A stretch of DNA of 64,000 nucleotides from an uncultured Oscillospiraceae bacterium (GCA_910585265.1 CAJUCA010000001.1:1-64000); one strand, 5' to 3'; positions 41,425-50,303 are shown, numbered from the stretch's first letter. Notes: generated by a model from the sequence alone, not told the origin. Numbers and translations: made by a program.

Positions 41425-42615
41425 TCAACCTTTCAGAAATGCCGCCAGCCGATCCATGCCTTTTTCAATGTTCTCCATGGACGTGGAGTAGGACCAGCGC
41501 ACAAAGCCAGGCGCACCAAAGCCTTCCCCCGGCACCGCCGCCACCAGCCCATCCTTCAAAAATGCCGTGCAAAAGTCTTTGGAGGTCTGGATCTGGCTTC
41601 CGTGGATCGTCTTGCCGATGAGCTTTTCCACATTCATCATCACATAAAACGCGCCCTCCGGCTTGAGGCAGCTCACGCCGCCGATCCCATTCATCCGTTC
41701 CACAATATAATTCCTGCGCTCCTCAAAGGCCCGCCTCATCTCCTCCACGCAGTCCTGGGGACCAGTGAGCGCAGCCACCGCCGCCGCCTGGGACACGGTG
41801 CAGGGGGATCCAGTGGAATTGCTCAAATAGCTGCTCATCACGGATGCGATCCGCTCATTGGACAGCAGCCAGCCGATCCGCCATCCGGTCATCGCGTAGG
41901 ACTTGGACACGCCGTTGATCAGAATGACGCGCTCCTTCATGTCCTCCCCCAGGGCGGCGGCAGAGACAAAACGTGCCCCATCATAGAGCAGTCCGTAATA
42001 GATCTCGTCCGAGATCACGTAGATGTCATGCTCCACACACACCCGGGCAATGGCCTCCAGCTCCTCCCTGCCGTAAACCATGCCGGTGGGGTTGCCGGGG
42101 TTGTTGAGGATCAGGGCCTTGGTTTTGGGGGTAATGGCGGCGGCAAGCTGCTCCGCAGTCATTTTAAACCTGGCCCCCTCCCCCGCCGTAACCACCACTG
42201 GCTGGCCGCCCACCATCTTGATCATCTCCAGGTAGCTCACCCAATAGGGAGCGGGCAGAATGATCTCGTCACCAGGGTTTACCACAGCCCGCAGGGCCAG
42301 ATAGACGCAGTGCTTCGCCCCGGTGGACACCACCACCTGGGAGGACTTGTAATCCAGCCCGCAGTCCTCCCGCATCCGTTGGCAGACCGCTTCCTTCAAT
42401 TCCGGGGTGCCGGAGGCCGGGGTATACCGGGTCAGATTGGCGGCAATGGCCCGGTCCGCCGCCGTCTTGATGTGAGCTGGGGTATTGAAATCAGGTTCGC
42501 CTGCGCCGAAGCCGATCACATCAACGCCTTCTGCCTTCATCTGCTTCGCCAGCGCGTCAATTGCCATGGTGCTGGAAATCTGTACTGCGGACGCAGTCCG
42601 TGAAAGCTCCTTCAA
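41425..42615 (-). CDS. Aspartate aminotransferase family enzyme
   Basis: A 396-residue class I/II PLP aminotransferase. The PLP lysine is in GVSKSYAMTGWRIGWL; the substrate-binding region FGAGEPDFNTP and NNPGNPTG are intact, matching prokaryotic type I-gamma aspartate aminotransferases. The start is TTG: the one at 42615 has GGAGGG six bases upstream; another TTG at 42630 overlaps that ribosome-binding site. Confidence 0.92.
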   Translation of the reverse strand: MKELSRTASAVQISSTMAIDALAKQMKAEGVDVIGFGAGEPDFNTPAHIKTAADRAIAANLTRYTPASGTPELKEAVCQRMREDCGLDYKSSQVVVSTGAKHCVYLALRAVVNPGDEIILPAPYWVSYLEMIKMVGGQPVVVTAGEGARFKMTAEQLAAAITPKTKALILNNPGNPTGMVYGREELEAIARVCVEHDIYVISDEIYYGLLYDGARFVSAAALGEDMKERVILINGVSKSYAMTGWRIGWLLSNERIASVMSSYLSNSTGSPCTVSQAAAVAALTGPQDCVEEMRRAFEERRNYIVERMNGIGGVSCLKPEGAFYVMMNVEKLIGKTIHGSQIQTSKDFCTAFLKDGLVAAVPGEGFGAPGFVRWSYSTSMENIEKGMDRLAAFLKG

Positions 42616-42647
42616 ATCGAATCCCTCCAAGCCAATTGCTTTGCCAC

Positions 42648-42676
42648 ATTATATCCCCTGTCCTGCAAAAAAGCAA
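42648..42676 (-). promoter_or_regulatory. Promoter of the aminotransferase gene
   Basis: Minus-strand TTGCTT and TATAAT at 17-base spacing. Confidence 0.85.
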
Positions 42677-42743
42677 GCGGGTTTTGATGGTTTCGGGAGG
42701 TTTTTGCAGTTCAGCCAAAGTCAAACTGCATTTCAGCGAAAAT

Positions 42744-42771
42744 GTCCCCGCTTGGATTGTCAGGCGGGGAC
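42744..42771 (-). terminator. Terminator after coaX
   Basis: GTCCCCGC pairs with GCGGGGAC around 12 bases; ATTTTC follows on the minus strand. Confidence 0.7.
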
Positions 42772-42776
42772 AAAGT

Positions 42777-43550
42777 TCATCTTCGGGTGTTCTTGCGGTA
42801 CAGCAGATACAGTCCCTTCACCAGAAGGTCGTGATCGTACTTGATCTCCCGGCGGCAGTGGTGGTAAAGCTCCGGGGCCTGGCTTCCGGTAGCCACCACC
42901 GTGACAGCGGGAGCACCTGCTGCCTCCTCCAGGGCTTGAATGACCCGGTCAAACGCGCCGCTGTAGCCATACAGCACCCCCGCCCGCATGGAGTCCACCG
43001 TATTCCGGCCCAAAGGCGTGTCCACCTGGGCGATGGAGATCTGGGGAAGCTGGGCTCCGTGCCGGGACAGGGCCTCCAGCGCAATGTCCATGCCGGGCAT
43101 GATAGAGCAGCCCTCAAAGGCGCGCTCGCTCAAGTAGGAGAAGGCCACGGCGGTGCGGGAGTTGATCACAATGGCAGGGGCGGGATACAGGGCCGCCGCG
43201 GCCACGCAGGAGGCCACGATGTCGCTGCCCAGCTGGTCGTGAACCTCCGCCTTGATGTTCAGCCCGGTTTTCAGCCCCGGCCCCACCACCAGCGGCGAGC
43301 GTCCCGTAAGCCGCCGCAGGGTGCGCACATAGGCCGAGGTAATCGGCGGCACAACGCTTGACAAGATAGCTCCCTTTACACCAGAAAGCTCCGCCCGGTA
43401 GAGCTGGAACACTCCCATCAGGTCAATGGCGCAGCGGTCATCAGTCATTTTGGCGTCGGTCTCCAGCTCCGACTGGAAGGACAGCTCCCCCGCCCCGGTG
43501 AACAGGGCGATGGTGGTGCGGATATTGCCGATGTCAATGGCTAAAATCAT
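42777..43550 (-). CDS. coaX: Divergent type III pantothenate kinase (CoaX-like), possibly inactive
   Basis: A 257-residue protein of the ASKHA superfamily, with the right length and overall layout for CoaX. Key motifs are altered: DIGNIRTTIALF keeps the first phosphate loop roughly, but the expected D-x-G-T-A-x-T motif reads INSRTAVAF (Asp to Asn, Gly to Arg). The expected GGxIxPG reads GCSIMPGMD, and ATGG reads ATGSQ. It may be a paralog with another role. Its start overlaps the HD gene by 17 bases, so it is cotranscribed with it. Confidence 0.75.
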   Translation of the reverse strand: MILAIDIGNIRTTIALFTGAGELSFQSELETDAKMTDDRCAIDLMGVFQLYRAELSGVKGAILSSVVPPITSAYVRTLRRLTGRSPLVVGPGLKTGLNIKAEVHDQLGSDIVASCVAAAALYPAPAIVINSRTAVAFSYLSERAFEGCSIMPGMDIALEALSRHGAQLPQISIAQVDTPLGRNTVDSMRAGVLYGYSGAFDRVIQALEEAAGAPAVTVVATGSQAPELYHHCRREIKYDHDLLVKGLYLLYRKNTRR

Positions 43551-44133
43551 GTCCCCTCTCCCCCTTCTCTATCCGTTCAGTATGTCCATGATGTTGGTAT
43601 TTGGTTCGATAAAGCTCCCTGCTCCGGGACGACAGCTTTTGAAAGCTCCGCTCCAGCTTTTCCTTCACAAAGTTCTTCCCTTCCTCAAACTCCAAGCCCC
43701 GCTCCCGGTAGGCCAGATACAGCAGGCTGGGCAGGCTGTCAAAATGAGAGACCGCATCCGCGTCCGCCACGCAGAGCTCCTCCACACTTTCCCGGTCCAG
43801 CGGCACACTGCCCCGGTGGCTGCGGATGCAGTTTTGCACCAGCGCGATCTTTTCCGGCGCATAATCCCATTGGGACAGAATGCCCTGGGCCATCTCCGCC
43901 CCGTGGAGGTGATGCTCGGGATACAGGCTGTAGTCGGTGACAGACGCGATATCATGGAGCCATGCCGCGATCATCACGACCTCTTTGTCCGCTCCGTACC
44001 GCTCCGCCAAAAACGCCCCGTTTTTGACCACCGCCTCAATATGATCGTACACGCCCATCCCAAATTGATTGGAGGGCTGCTCACAACGGCACCGGAGCTC
44101 CCCCCGCAAATAATTCAAAATATCATTTCTCAT
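43534..44133 (-). CDS. HD-domain hydrolase
   Basis: A 199-residue HD-superfamily phosphohydrolase. The metal motif is present: His in YDHIEAV, the HD pair in AAWLHDIAS, and His-His in HHLHGAEMA, with a later Asp in VADADAVSHF. Substrate unknown; relatives act on nucleotides. AAGGGG precedes the ATG. It overlaps coaX downstream. Confidence 0.85.
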   Translation of the reverse strand: MRNDILNYLRGELRCRCEQPSNQFGMGVYDHIEAVVKNGAFLAERYGADKEVVMIAAWLHDIASVTDYSLYPEHHLHGAEMAQGILSQWDYAPEKIALVQNCIRSHRGSVPLDRESVEELCVADADAVSHFDSLPSLLYLAYRERGLEFEEGKNFVKEKLERSFQKLSSRSRELYRTKYQHHGHTERIEKGERGHDFSH

Positions 44134-44197
44134 CTCGATTGCCCCTTAATATAACCTATTTTATCACGGGACGCCGCCCATTGCAAGGAGGCAATAG

Positions 44198-44227
44198 AAC
44201 GGCCGGAACGTTTCCGTCCCGGCCGTT
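44198..44227 (-). terminator. Possible terminator after leuB
   Basis: AACGGCCGG pairs with CCGGCCGTT, but no T-run follows on the minus strand. Confidence 0.5.
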
Positions 44228-44230
44228 TGC

Positions 44231-45307
44231 TCAAATATTCGCTCGGATGACCTCACCCATCTTGCGCGTGCCGATAGCGCGCTCCCCCGCCCCTGCGATG
44301 TCGGCGGTGCGCCAGCCATCGGTCAGTGCCTGGTCCACGGCACGCTCAATGGCATCCGCCTCCTCTGCCAATTTGAACGAGTATCGGAACATCATGGCGG
44401 CGGACAGGATGGTGGCGATGGGGTTAGCTTTGTCCTGTCCCGCGATGTCCGGCGCGGAGCCGTGAATCGGCTCGTACAGCGCGGGCGCACCGTCCCCCAT
44501 GGAGGCGGAGGGCAGCAGGCCGATGGAGCCGGTGATCATGGACGCCTCGTCGGACAGGATGTCCCCGAACATATTTTCCGTCACCACCACGTCAAACTGC
44601 CCCGGATCCCGCACCAGCTGCATGGCGCAGTTGTCCACCAGCACATCCTCATACTCTACATCGGCGTATTCCTCCGCCAGCCTGTGCATGACGGACCGCC
44701 ACAGCCGGGAGGTCTCCAGCACGTTGGCCTTGTCCACGCTGGACACCTTGCGGCGGCGCAGGCGGGCCATCTCGAAGGCCCGGCGGCCGATACGCTCGAT
44801 CTCCTTCTCGGAATAGGCCATCAGATCGGTAGCCTCCAGCCCCCGGTCCTCCGTCTGGTACTTGTCCCGTTTCCCGAAGTAGATGCCCCCGGTAAGTTCC
44901 CGCACCATCAGCAGGTCAATGCCCTGTTCCGCCGTCTCCTTTTTCAGCGGGCAGGCATCCGCCAGGGCGGGCCGCAGGGCGGCGGGCCGCAGATTGGCGT
45001 AAAGGCCCAAGTCTTTACGGATAGCCAGCAGTGCCGTCTCCGGCCGCTGCTCTGCGGGCTTGTCACTGCCCCACCTGGGACCGCCCACCGCCCCCAGCAG
45101 CACCGCGTCGCAGCTTTTGCAGGTTTCGGCGGTGCCGTCGGGATAGCTCTTGCCCACCGCGTCGGTGGCACAGCCACCAAGCATTACATCCACATACTCA
45201 AAGGTGTGGCCGAACCTCTCCCCCACCTTGTCAATGACCTTTACTGTCTCATTAACAATCTCCGGGCCGATGCCGTCGCCCCGGATCAACGCAATTTTAT
45301 AATTCAT
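44231..45307 (-). CDS. leuB: 3-isopropylmalate dehydrogenase
   Basis: A 358-residue NAD-dependent enzyme of leucine synthesis. GDGIGPEIV opens the protein; the decarboxylase signature NMFGDILSDEASMITGSIGLLPSAS and the EPIHGSAPDIAGQDKANP segment are intact. ATG at 45307 follows GAGAGGAACGG; upstream ATGs in the frame lack support. Last gene of leuC-leuD-(unknown)-leuB. Confidence 0.95.
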   Translation of the reverse strand: MNYKIALIRGDGIGPEIVNETVKVIDKVGERFGHTFEYVDVMLGGCATDAVGKSYPDGTAETCKSCDAVLLGAVGGPRWGSDKPAEQRPETALLAIRKDLGLYANLRPAALRPALADACPLKKETAEQGIDLLMVRELTGGIYFGKRDKYQTEDRGLEATDLMAYSEKEIERIGRRAFEMARLRRRKVSSVDKANVLETSRLWRSVMHRLAEEYADVEYEDVLVDNCAMQLVRDPGQFDVVVTENMFGDILSDEASMITGSIGLLPSASMGDGAPALYEPIHGSAPDIAGQDKANPIATILSAAMMFRYSFKLAEEADAIERAVDQALTDGWRTADIAGAGERAIGTRKMGEVIRANI

Positions 45308-45329
45308 GGCCGTTCCTCTCCATCTATGC

Positions 45330-45692
45330 TCAGACATCCGTCCAAGTGTCAAATCTTGTGGAAATCTGCGGGTCATATACAGGAATACCAAATTCCTCGG
45401 TCATAACGTCTATAAACAAATTCAAATTCTGCTCAGACATCCCATAGCAGTCAAACCGGACAAGCTGTGGCGTAGTATACAGCGTGAAGCTGCCAAAGCC
45501 CTCTTTTTCGCAGTTGTCCTGATCCAGCCAGTCCCAACCGGAAAAAACAGCACGAATCCGCTCCCTGATATTCTCTATGGGAAGCGATTGCAAATCTTCC
45601 AGCTGCTCCCCATCGCACAGAGAAGCATATACCTTTTCATCCTCGTGAACTACGTCCTGCTTGTACTTCCAGAAGTTGTAACCCGCACTCAT
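45330..45692 (-). CDS. Unknown 120-residue protein inside the leu operon
   Basis: I do not recognise this gene. The protein is acidic, rich in aromatic residues (AGYNFWKYKQD, FSGWDWLDQDN), with no signal peptide, membrane segment or metal motif. Its ATG overlaps the leuD stop by four bases (ATGA), so it is translationally coupled to leuD, and leuB follows 22 bases later. Its base composition is visibly more AT-rich than its neighbours, which suggests later acquisition. The size and look resemble small immunity-type or DUF proteins, but nothing specific supports that. Confidence 0.7.
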   Translation of the reverse strand: MSAGYNFWKYKQDVVHEDEKVYASLCDGEQLEDLQSLPIENIRERIRAVFSGWDWLDQDNCEKEGFGSFTLYTTPQLVRFDCYGMSEQNLNLFIDVMTEEFGIPVYDPQISTRFDTWTDV

Positions 45693-46174
45693 TTTGCCAC
45701 ACCTCTCGCCTTTAAGGACTTCAGCAGCCCGCCGTGCTCAATAATCCCATTGACGAACGCCGGGAAGGGTGCGGCCTGGAAGCTGGCCCCGGTGGTCTCA
45801 TTAACAATCATCCCGGTTCCGAAGTCCACCGACACCTGATCTCCCGCAGAAATACCGTCCACCGCCTCCGGGCACTCCAGAATGGGGAAGCCGATGTTGA
45901 TGGCGTTGCGGTAAAAAATCCGGGCAAAGCTCTTGGCAATGACGCACTTCACCCCGCAGGCCTTGATGGCCAGCGGCGCGTGCTCCCGGGAGGAGCCGCA
46001 GCCGAAATTGCCGCCGCCCACCACAATGTCCCCGGCCTCCACCGTGGAGGCAAACTGGACGTCAATGTCCTCCATGCAGTGGGAGGCCAGGGATTTCTCG
46101 TCCGGAGCGTTGAGATACCGGGCGGGGATGATCACATCGGTGTCCACGTTGTCGCCATATTTGTAAATCTTCAT
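45689..46174 (-). CDS. leuD: 3-isopropylmalate dehydratase small subunit
   Basis: A 161-residue small subunit with the swivel domain: GDNVDTDVIIPARYL, GGGNFGCGSSREHAPLAIK and the FARIFYRNAINIGFP segment. It works with LeuC to isomerise 2- to 3-isopropylmalate. Short length is typical of the LeuD2/archaeal-like type. It lies 15 bases after leuC. Confidence 0.95.
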   Translation of the reverse strand: MKIYKYGDNVDTDVIIPARYLNAPDEKSLASHCMEDIDVQFASTVEAGDIVVGGGNFGCGSSREHAPLAIKACGVKCVIAKSFARIFYRNAINIGFPILECPEAVDGISAGDQVSVDFGTGMIVNETTGASFQAAPFPAFVNGIIEHGGLLKSLKARGVAK

Positions 46175-46189
46175 ACCTTTACACCTCTT

Positions 46190-47449
46190 TCAAAGGCTGG
46201 CCGGGTCAGTGACCACGCCCGTCACAGCGGACGCCGCCGCCACCGCCGGACTTGCCAGGATGATCATGGAGCTGGTGGGCCCCATGCGCCCCACGAAATT
46301 CCGGTTGGTGGTAGAGATTGCCCACTCGCCGTCGCTCAGCACCCCCATGTGCCCCCCAAGGCACGGCCCGCAAGTGGGGGTAGAAACCACCGCGCCCGCG
46401 TTGATAAAGTCCGCCACCAGTCCCTCGGCCATGGCGTCCAAATAGATCTGCTGGGTGGCGGGAATCACGATGCAGCGCACTCCCTCCGCCACCTTTCGCC
46501 CCCGGAGGATCTTGGCGGCCTCCCGCAGATCCTTCAGCCGTCCGTTGGTGCAGGAGCCGATCACCACCTGCTGAATAGGCTTTCCCGCCGCCTCGTCCAC
46601 GGTTTTCGTGTTGGAGGGCAGGTGCGGGAAGGCCACCGTGGGCCGCAGGGCGGACAGGTCGATGGTGACTTTCCTTGTGTACTGGGCGTCCGGGTCCGCC
46701 TCAACTGCCTGCCAGGGGCGGTCCACCCGGCCCTTTAGATAGGCGGCGGTCTTGCCGTCCACCGGGAAAATTCCGTTCTTGGCCCCGGCCTCGATGGCCA
46801 TATTGCAGATGGTGAAGCGGTCGTCCATCTCCAGGGACGCCGCCCCCTCCCCGCCAAACTCCAGGGACTGGTACAGCGCGCCGTCCACGCCGATCAACCC
46901 GATGAGGTGAAGGATCACATCCTTGCCGCTGACATACGGCCCCAGCTCCCCCACCAGATTTACCTTGATAGCGGAGGGCACCTTGAACCACGCCAGCCCG
47001 GTGGCCATTCCCGCCGCCATGTCGGTGGAGCCCACGCCGGTGGAGAACGCCCCCAACGCCCCATAGGTACAGGTGTGGGAGTCCGCCCCGATGATCACCT
47101 CTCCGGGTGTGGTAAGCCCCTGCTCCGGCAGGAGGGCGTGCTCAATCCCCATCCGCCCCACATCGTAGAAGTGGGTAATGGTGTGCCTTTGGGCGAACTC
47201 CCGGCAGGCGGCGCACAGCTGGGCGGATTTGATATCCTTGCAGGGGGTGGAGTGGTCCAGCACAATGGCGATCCGCTCCCGGTCAAACACACTGGACAGC
47301 CCCGCCTTCTCAAACTCCGTAATCGCCACCGGGGTGGTGATGTCGTTGCCCAGCACCAGATCCAGCTTCCCCTCAATGAGCTGTCCCGGCTCCACCCGGT
47401 CCAGTCCGGCGGAACGGGCCAGGATTTTTTGGGTCATGGTCATACCCAT
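46190..47449 (-). CDS. leuC: 3-isopropylmalate dehydratase large subunit
   Basis: A 419-residue aconitase-family subunit. Fe-S ligand cysteines are in IGSCTNGR and PTCGPCLGGHMGVL, and GADSHTCTYGALGAFSTGVG is the conserved active-site segment. Length fits the LeuC2 class that pairs with short LeuD. AGGAGG precedes the ATG. First gene of the operon, divergent from a Crp/Fnr-type regulator. Confidence 0.95.
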   Translation of the reverse strand: MGMTMTQKILARSAGLDRVEPGQLIEGKLDLVLGNDITTPVAITEFEKAGLSSVFDRERIAIVLDHSTPCKDIKSAQLCAACREFAQRHTITHFYDVGRMGIEHALLPEQGLTTPGEVIIGADSHTCTYGALGAFSTGVGSTDMAAGMATGLAWFKVPSAIKVNLVGELGPYVSGKDVILHLIGLIGVDGALYQSLEFGGEGAASLEMDDRFTICNMAIEAGAKNGIFPVDGKTAAYLKGRVDRPWQAVEADPDAQYTRKVTIDLSALRPTVAFPHLPSNTKTVDEAAGKPIQQVVIGSCTNGRLKDLREAAKILRGRKVAEGVRCIVIPATQQIYLDAMAEGLVADFINAGAVVSTPTCGPCLGGHMGVLSDGEWAISTTNRNFVGRMGPTSSMIILASPAVAAASAVTGVVTDPASL

Positions 47450-47512
47450 GGAATTACCTCCTCAAAATATTTCGTGCACTTATTATGCCAAATGCCGCCG
47501 GGAAACAATGTA

Positions 47513-47527
47513 AACTGTGATACAGTT
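47513..47527. promoter_or_regulatory. Palindromic Crp/Fnr-type operator between leuC and the regulator
   Basis: AACTGT-GAT-ACAGTT is a perfect 6+6 palindrome 26 bases before the regulator start and 64 bases before leuC. Family members bind such short palindromes, so autoregulation and leu control are likely. A possible minus-strand -10 (CATAAT or TAATAA) lies between it and leuC, with TTGTTT upstream. Confidence 0.55.
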
Positions 47528-47552
47528 CAGCAAGGAAAAGGAGGCGGTGGAC

Positions 47553-48164
47553 ATGGCGGACTGGGATCGGCTGTCGGAGGGCCGCAGTCCCCGGAAATAC
47601 CGGGCGGGACAGATGGTCTACCTCCAGGGCACCCCTCCGGACTGCTTTTACTACCTGGCCTCCGGCTCGGTGCGCAGCTTCATCAGCAGCCCCGCCGGGG
47701 AGGAACGGGTGCTCACCGTCCATCGGGCGGGCGATCTCATGGGGGAGGCGTCCTTTTTTGACGGCTGCCCCCGGGTCACCTCCGCCATGGCGTTGGAGGA
47801 CTGCCTGATCCTGTCCGTCAACCGGGAACAGCTGGACCGGGCCTTCCAACGCCACCCGGAGCTGGCCCTGCCCATGCTCCAGCATCTGGCCCGGACGGTG
47901 CGCACCCTGTCCGGCCACGTGGGGGCCTCCTCCCTGCCCGCCCAGCAGCGGATCGCCCGCTGGCTGCTGGGCCAGCCCACTGGAGAGGACGGCACCATCA
48001 GGACCACCCACGAGGAGATTGGGCAGGCGGTTGGCCTGTCCCGGGTGACGGTGAGCCGGGTGCTGGGGGAGCTGGCCGCCCAGGGGCTGGTGGGGCTGGG
48101 GTATCGGACGGTAGCTATCTTGGATCGTGAGGGATTGTATGAGATGATCAATTTGGAGGGCTGA
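47553..48164 (+). CDS. Crp/Fnr family transcriptional regulator
   Basis: A 203-residue protein with an N-terminal cyclic-nucleotide-binding-like jelly roll (GSVRSFISSPAGEERVLTVHRAGDLMGEASFFDG) and a C-terminal winged helix (THEEIGQAVGLSRVTVSRVLGELAAQGLV). The cAMP-contacting Arg is not obvious in the PRVTSA segment, and no N-terminal Fe-S cysteine cluster is seen, so the signal is unknown. ATG at 47553 follows AAGGAGGCGG. Divergent from leuC. Confidence 0.88.
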   Translation: MADWDRLSEGRSPRKYRAGQMVYLQGTPPDCFYYLASGSVRSFISSPAGEERVLTVHRAGDLMGEASFFDGCPRVTSAMALEDCLILSVNREQLDRAFQRHPELALPMLQHLARTVRTLSGHVGASSLPAQQRIARWLLGQPTGEDGTIRTTHEEIGQAVGLSRVTVSRVLGELAAQGLVGLGYRTVAILDREGLYEMINLEG

Positions 48165-48234
48165 TCAGTATCTTTCGCTGTGCTGGCCTTCTCTGATTCA
48201 AAATGACAAGTTCTATTGGAGAAAGTGGTTTATT

Positions 48235-48737
48235 ATGTATATTGAAACTCAAAGGATGATCATTCGGGAGTATACGATGGGTGACTCAGAAGATTTATAT
48301 GAGATTTTTGGTAATGCCGAGGTGATGAAGCATTGTGAGCCTGCATACAGTCCTGAAAAACAACTGATTTCTTATCAACATTTTGTATTGAGAAAAGAGG
48401 GGCTGTTGCCGCAGTTCACAAAGACAGCGGCAAAATGATTGGCTATATTCTATTCAAGGCTTTTGAAGAAGGCGTTTACGAAATTGGCTGGATTTTCAAC
48501 AAAAACTATTGGCGGCAGGGCTACGCCTTTGAATCCTGCAAAGCGGTGGTTGAGTATGCTTTCAATCAGCTGGAAGCACACAAAATATTTGCGGAAGCCA
48601 TTGACAGCGTAAAATCAGTTGGCCTAATGAAAAAACTCGGTATGCGGCTGGAGGGAATCCAGCGAAGCCAAACAAAAGACAATGACGGAAACTGGGCCGA
48701 CCTCTATTTTTATGGGCTGTTAAAAGAGGAGCAGTAA
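48235..48737 (+). pseudogene. GNAT acetyltransferase, broken by a frameshift
   Basis: The two halves are in different frames. The first (48235-48438) gives MYIETQRMIIREYTMGDSEDLYEIF; the second (48435-48737) gives GYILFKAFEEGVYEIGWIFNKNYWRQGYAFESCKAVVEYAF, the acetyl-CoA-binding part. Joined, they read like a RimJ-type GNAT. The shift lies at about 48395-48410, where the second frame would continue upstream as AAVHKDSGKMIGY. The gene is clearly AT-richer than its neighbours, which suggests transfer. A sequencing error cannot be excluded. Confidence 0.8.
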
Positions 48738-48766
48738 GGCGTTTTGCCTTGCCGCTCCTCTTTTTT
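48722..48766. terminator. Bidirectional terminator between the GNAT gene and spoIVA
   Basis: AAAAGAGGAGC pairs with GCTCCTCTTTT with an inner AAGGC/GCCTT stem; TTTTTT follows on the plus strand. It spans the stop of the GNAT frame. Confidence 0.85.
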
Positions 48767-50241
48767 CATAAGATGATACAGATCAACCCCCCGGACCCCT
48801 CGTTGATGATCCGCTGCAAGGTCTCCCGCAGCTTCTCCCGGGCCTCCTCCGGCATCCGCTTCAGCTTGCCGTTCAAATCCTCCCCCACCAGCTCGTGGAA
48901 GGAACGCCCGAAGATGTTGGAGTCCCAGATCTTCCCGGTGTCCCCCTCAAACTGCTGGAGCAGGTAGTCCACCATCTCCTCCGACTGCTTCTCGGTGCCC
49001 ATAATGGGGGACACCTCCGCCCGGATATCCGCCCGCATCATATGGATGGACGGGGCGGACGCCTTGAGCCGCACCCCGTACCGTCCCCCCTGCTTGACGA
49101 TCTCCGGCTCCTCCAGCGTCATCTCCTGGGGGTCGGGCATCACAATGCCATACCCCGTGGCCTCCACCTGATGGAGGGCCTCCTCCACCTTCTCATAGCT
49201 GCGCTTCATGGCGGCCATCTGGGTGAGCTGGTCGATGAGATCCCCATCGTCCCGGATCTCCAGCCCGCACCGCTCGGACACGGTGGAGTAGAACAACGCC
49301 CGGGGCAGCTCCAGTGTGGCGGTGACTACCCCGCTGCCCATGTCCATCCGGTTGAGCACGGCGGAGCTGACCTCCTCCCGGTCGCCCATAGCCAGCACCG
49401 CCCCCTCCGCGTCCCGCAGGCGCATCAGGTTGGCGGTCTCCTCCCGGATCATGGCGTACAGCCCGCTCTTGATGGGGTGGTCGAAGGGCAGTACGTCCAC
49501 CCACGGGGGCAGGAACAGATCCATCTGCTTCATGGGGAACTCGTGGAGCACCGCCCGGATGATCTCGCTCACCGCCCCTTCGTCCAGGGTCAGGCAGTTG
49601 GCGGCCAGACAGGTCACGTCATACCGCTCCGCGATATCCGCCTGGAGGGTCTGGGCCCGTTCACCGTAGGGTTGGGCGGAGTTGAGCAGCACCATAAAGG
49701 GCTTTCCCAGCCCCTTCAGCTCGCTGATTACCCGCTCCTCCGCCTCCAGGTAATCCTCCCGGGGAATGTCGGCCACGGTGCCGTCGGTGGTCACCACAAT
49801 CCCAATGGTGGAGTGGTCGGTGATCACCTTCTGGGTGCCGAATTCCGCCGCCTCCGTCATGGGGATCTCATGGTCGAACCAGGGGGTCATCACCATCCGG
49901 GGCTGGTCGCCGTCCATCTGCCCCAGCGCGCTGGGCACCATGTAGCCCACGCAGTCGATGAGCCGGACGGAGAATACCCCCCCGTCCTCCATGCTCATCT
50001 CCACCGCGTCCTCCGGGACGAATTTGGGTTCGGCGGTCATCACCACCCGCCCGGAACCGCTCTGAGGCAGCTCATCCCTGGCCCGATCCCGGATGTAGGC
50101 GTTCTCGATCTTGGGCAGAACCAGGGTCTCCATGAACCGCTTGATGAAGGTGGACTTCCCCGTCCGCACGGGGCCTACCACGCCGATATAGATATCGCCC
50201 TGGGTGCGCTGGGCGATATCCTCATACAGTTTGTTTTCCAA
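48766..50241 (-). CDS. spoIVA: Stage IV sporulation protein A (coat basement ATPase)
   Basis: A 491-residue SpoIVA, the mother-cell ATPase that polymerises on the forespore surface as the base of the spore coat. Walker A is GPVRTGKS at residues 23-30; the TRAFAC-like core (LIDCVGYMVPSA, VLLNSAQP) and the conserved C-terminus ending GGLICIIL are intact. The start is TTG at 50241 with GAGGAGGG seven bases upstream, matching the usual family start. It has a good sigma-E-like promoter. SpoVM, its membrane anchor, is encoded nearby. Confidence 0.95.
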   Translation of the reverse strand: MENKLYEDIAQRTQGDIYIGVVGPVRTGKSTFIKRFMETLVLPKIENAYIRDRARDELPQSGSGRVVMTAEPKFVPEDAVEMSMEDGGVFSVRLIDCVGYMVPSALGQMDGDQPRMVMTPWFDHEIPMTEAAEFGTQKVITDHSTIGIVVTTDGTVADIPREDYLEAEERVISELKGLGKPFMVLLNSAQPYGERAQTLQADIAERYDVTCLAANCLTLDEGAVSEIIRAVLHEFPMKQMDLFLPPWVDVLPFDHPIKSGLYAMIREETANLMRLRDAEGAVLAMGDREEVSSAVLNRMDMGSGVVTATLELPRALFYSTVSERCGLEIRDDGDLIDQLTQMAAMKRSYEKVEEALHQVEATGYGIVMPDPQEMTLEEPEIVKQGGRYGVRLKASAPSIHMMRADIRAEVSPIMGTEKQSEEMVDYLLQQFEGDTGKIWDSNIFGRSFHELVGEDLNGKLKRMPEEAREKLRETLQRIINEGSGGLICIIL

Positions 50242-50273
50242 AGCTGAACCCTCCTCACCGCATACTCGTCTTA

Positions 50274-50303
50274 TATGTATGGGCACAAGCGGGAGAATAT
50301 GAC
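50274..50303 (-). promoter_or_regulatory. Sigma-E promoter of spoIVA
   Basis: Minus strand reads GTCATATT, 14 bases, CATACATA. The -35 is an exact match to the Bacillus sigma-E consensus and the -10 matches its CATACA core. It is 32 bases before the spoIVA start. Confidence 0.8.

Noticed and set aside
48435..48737. Separate small GNAT gene
   Set aside because: It is the second half of a frameshifted gene; its homology continues upstream in the same frame before its ATG.
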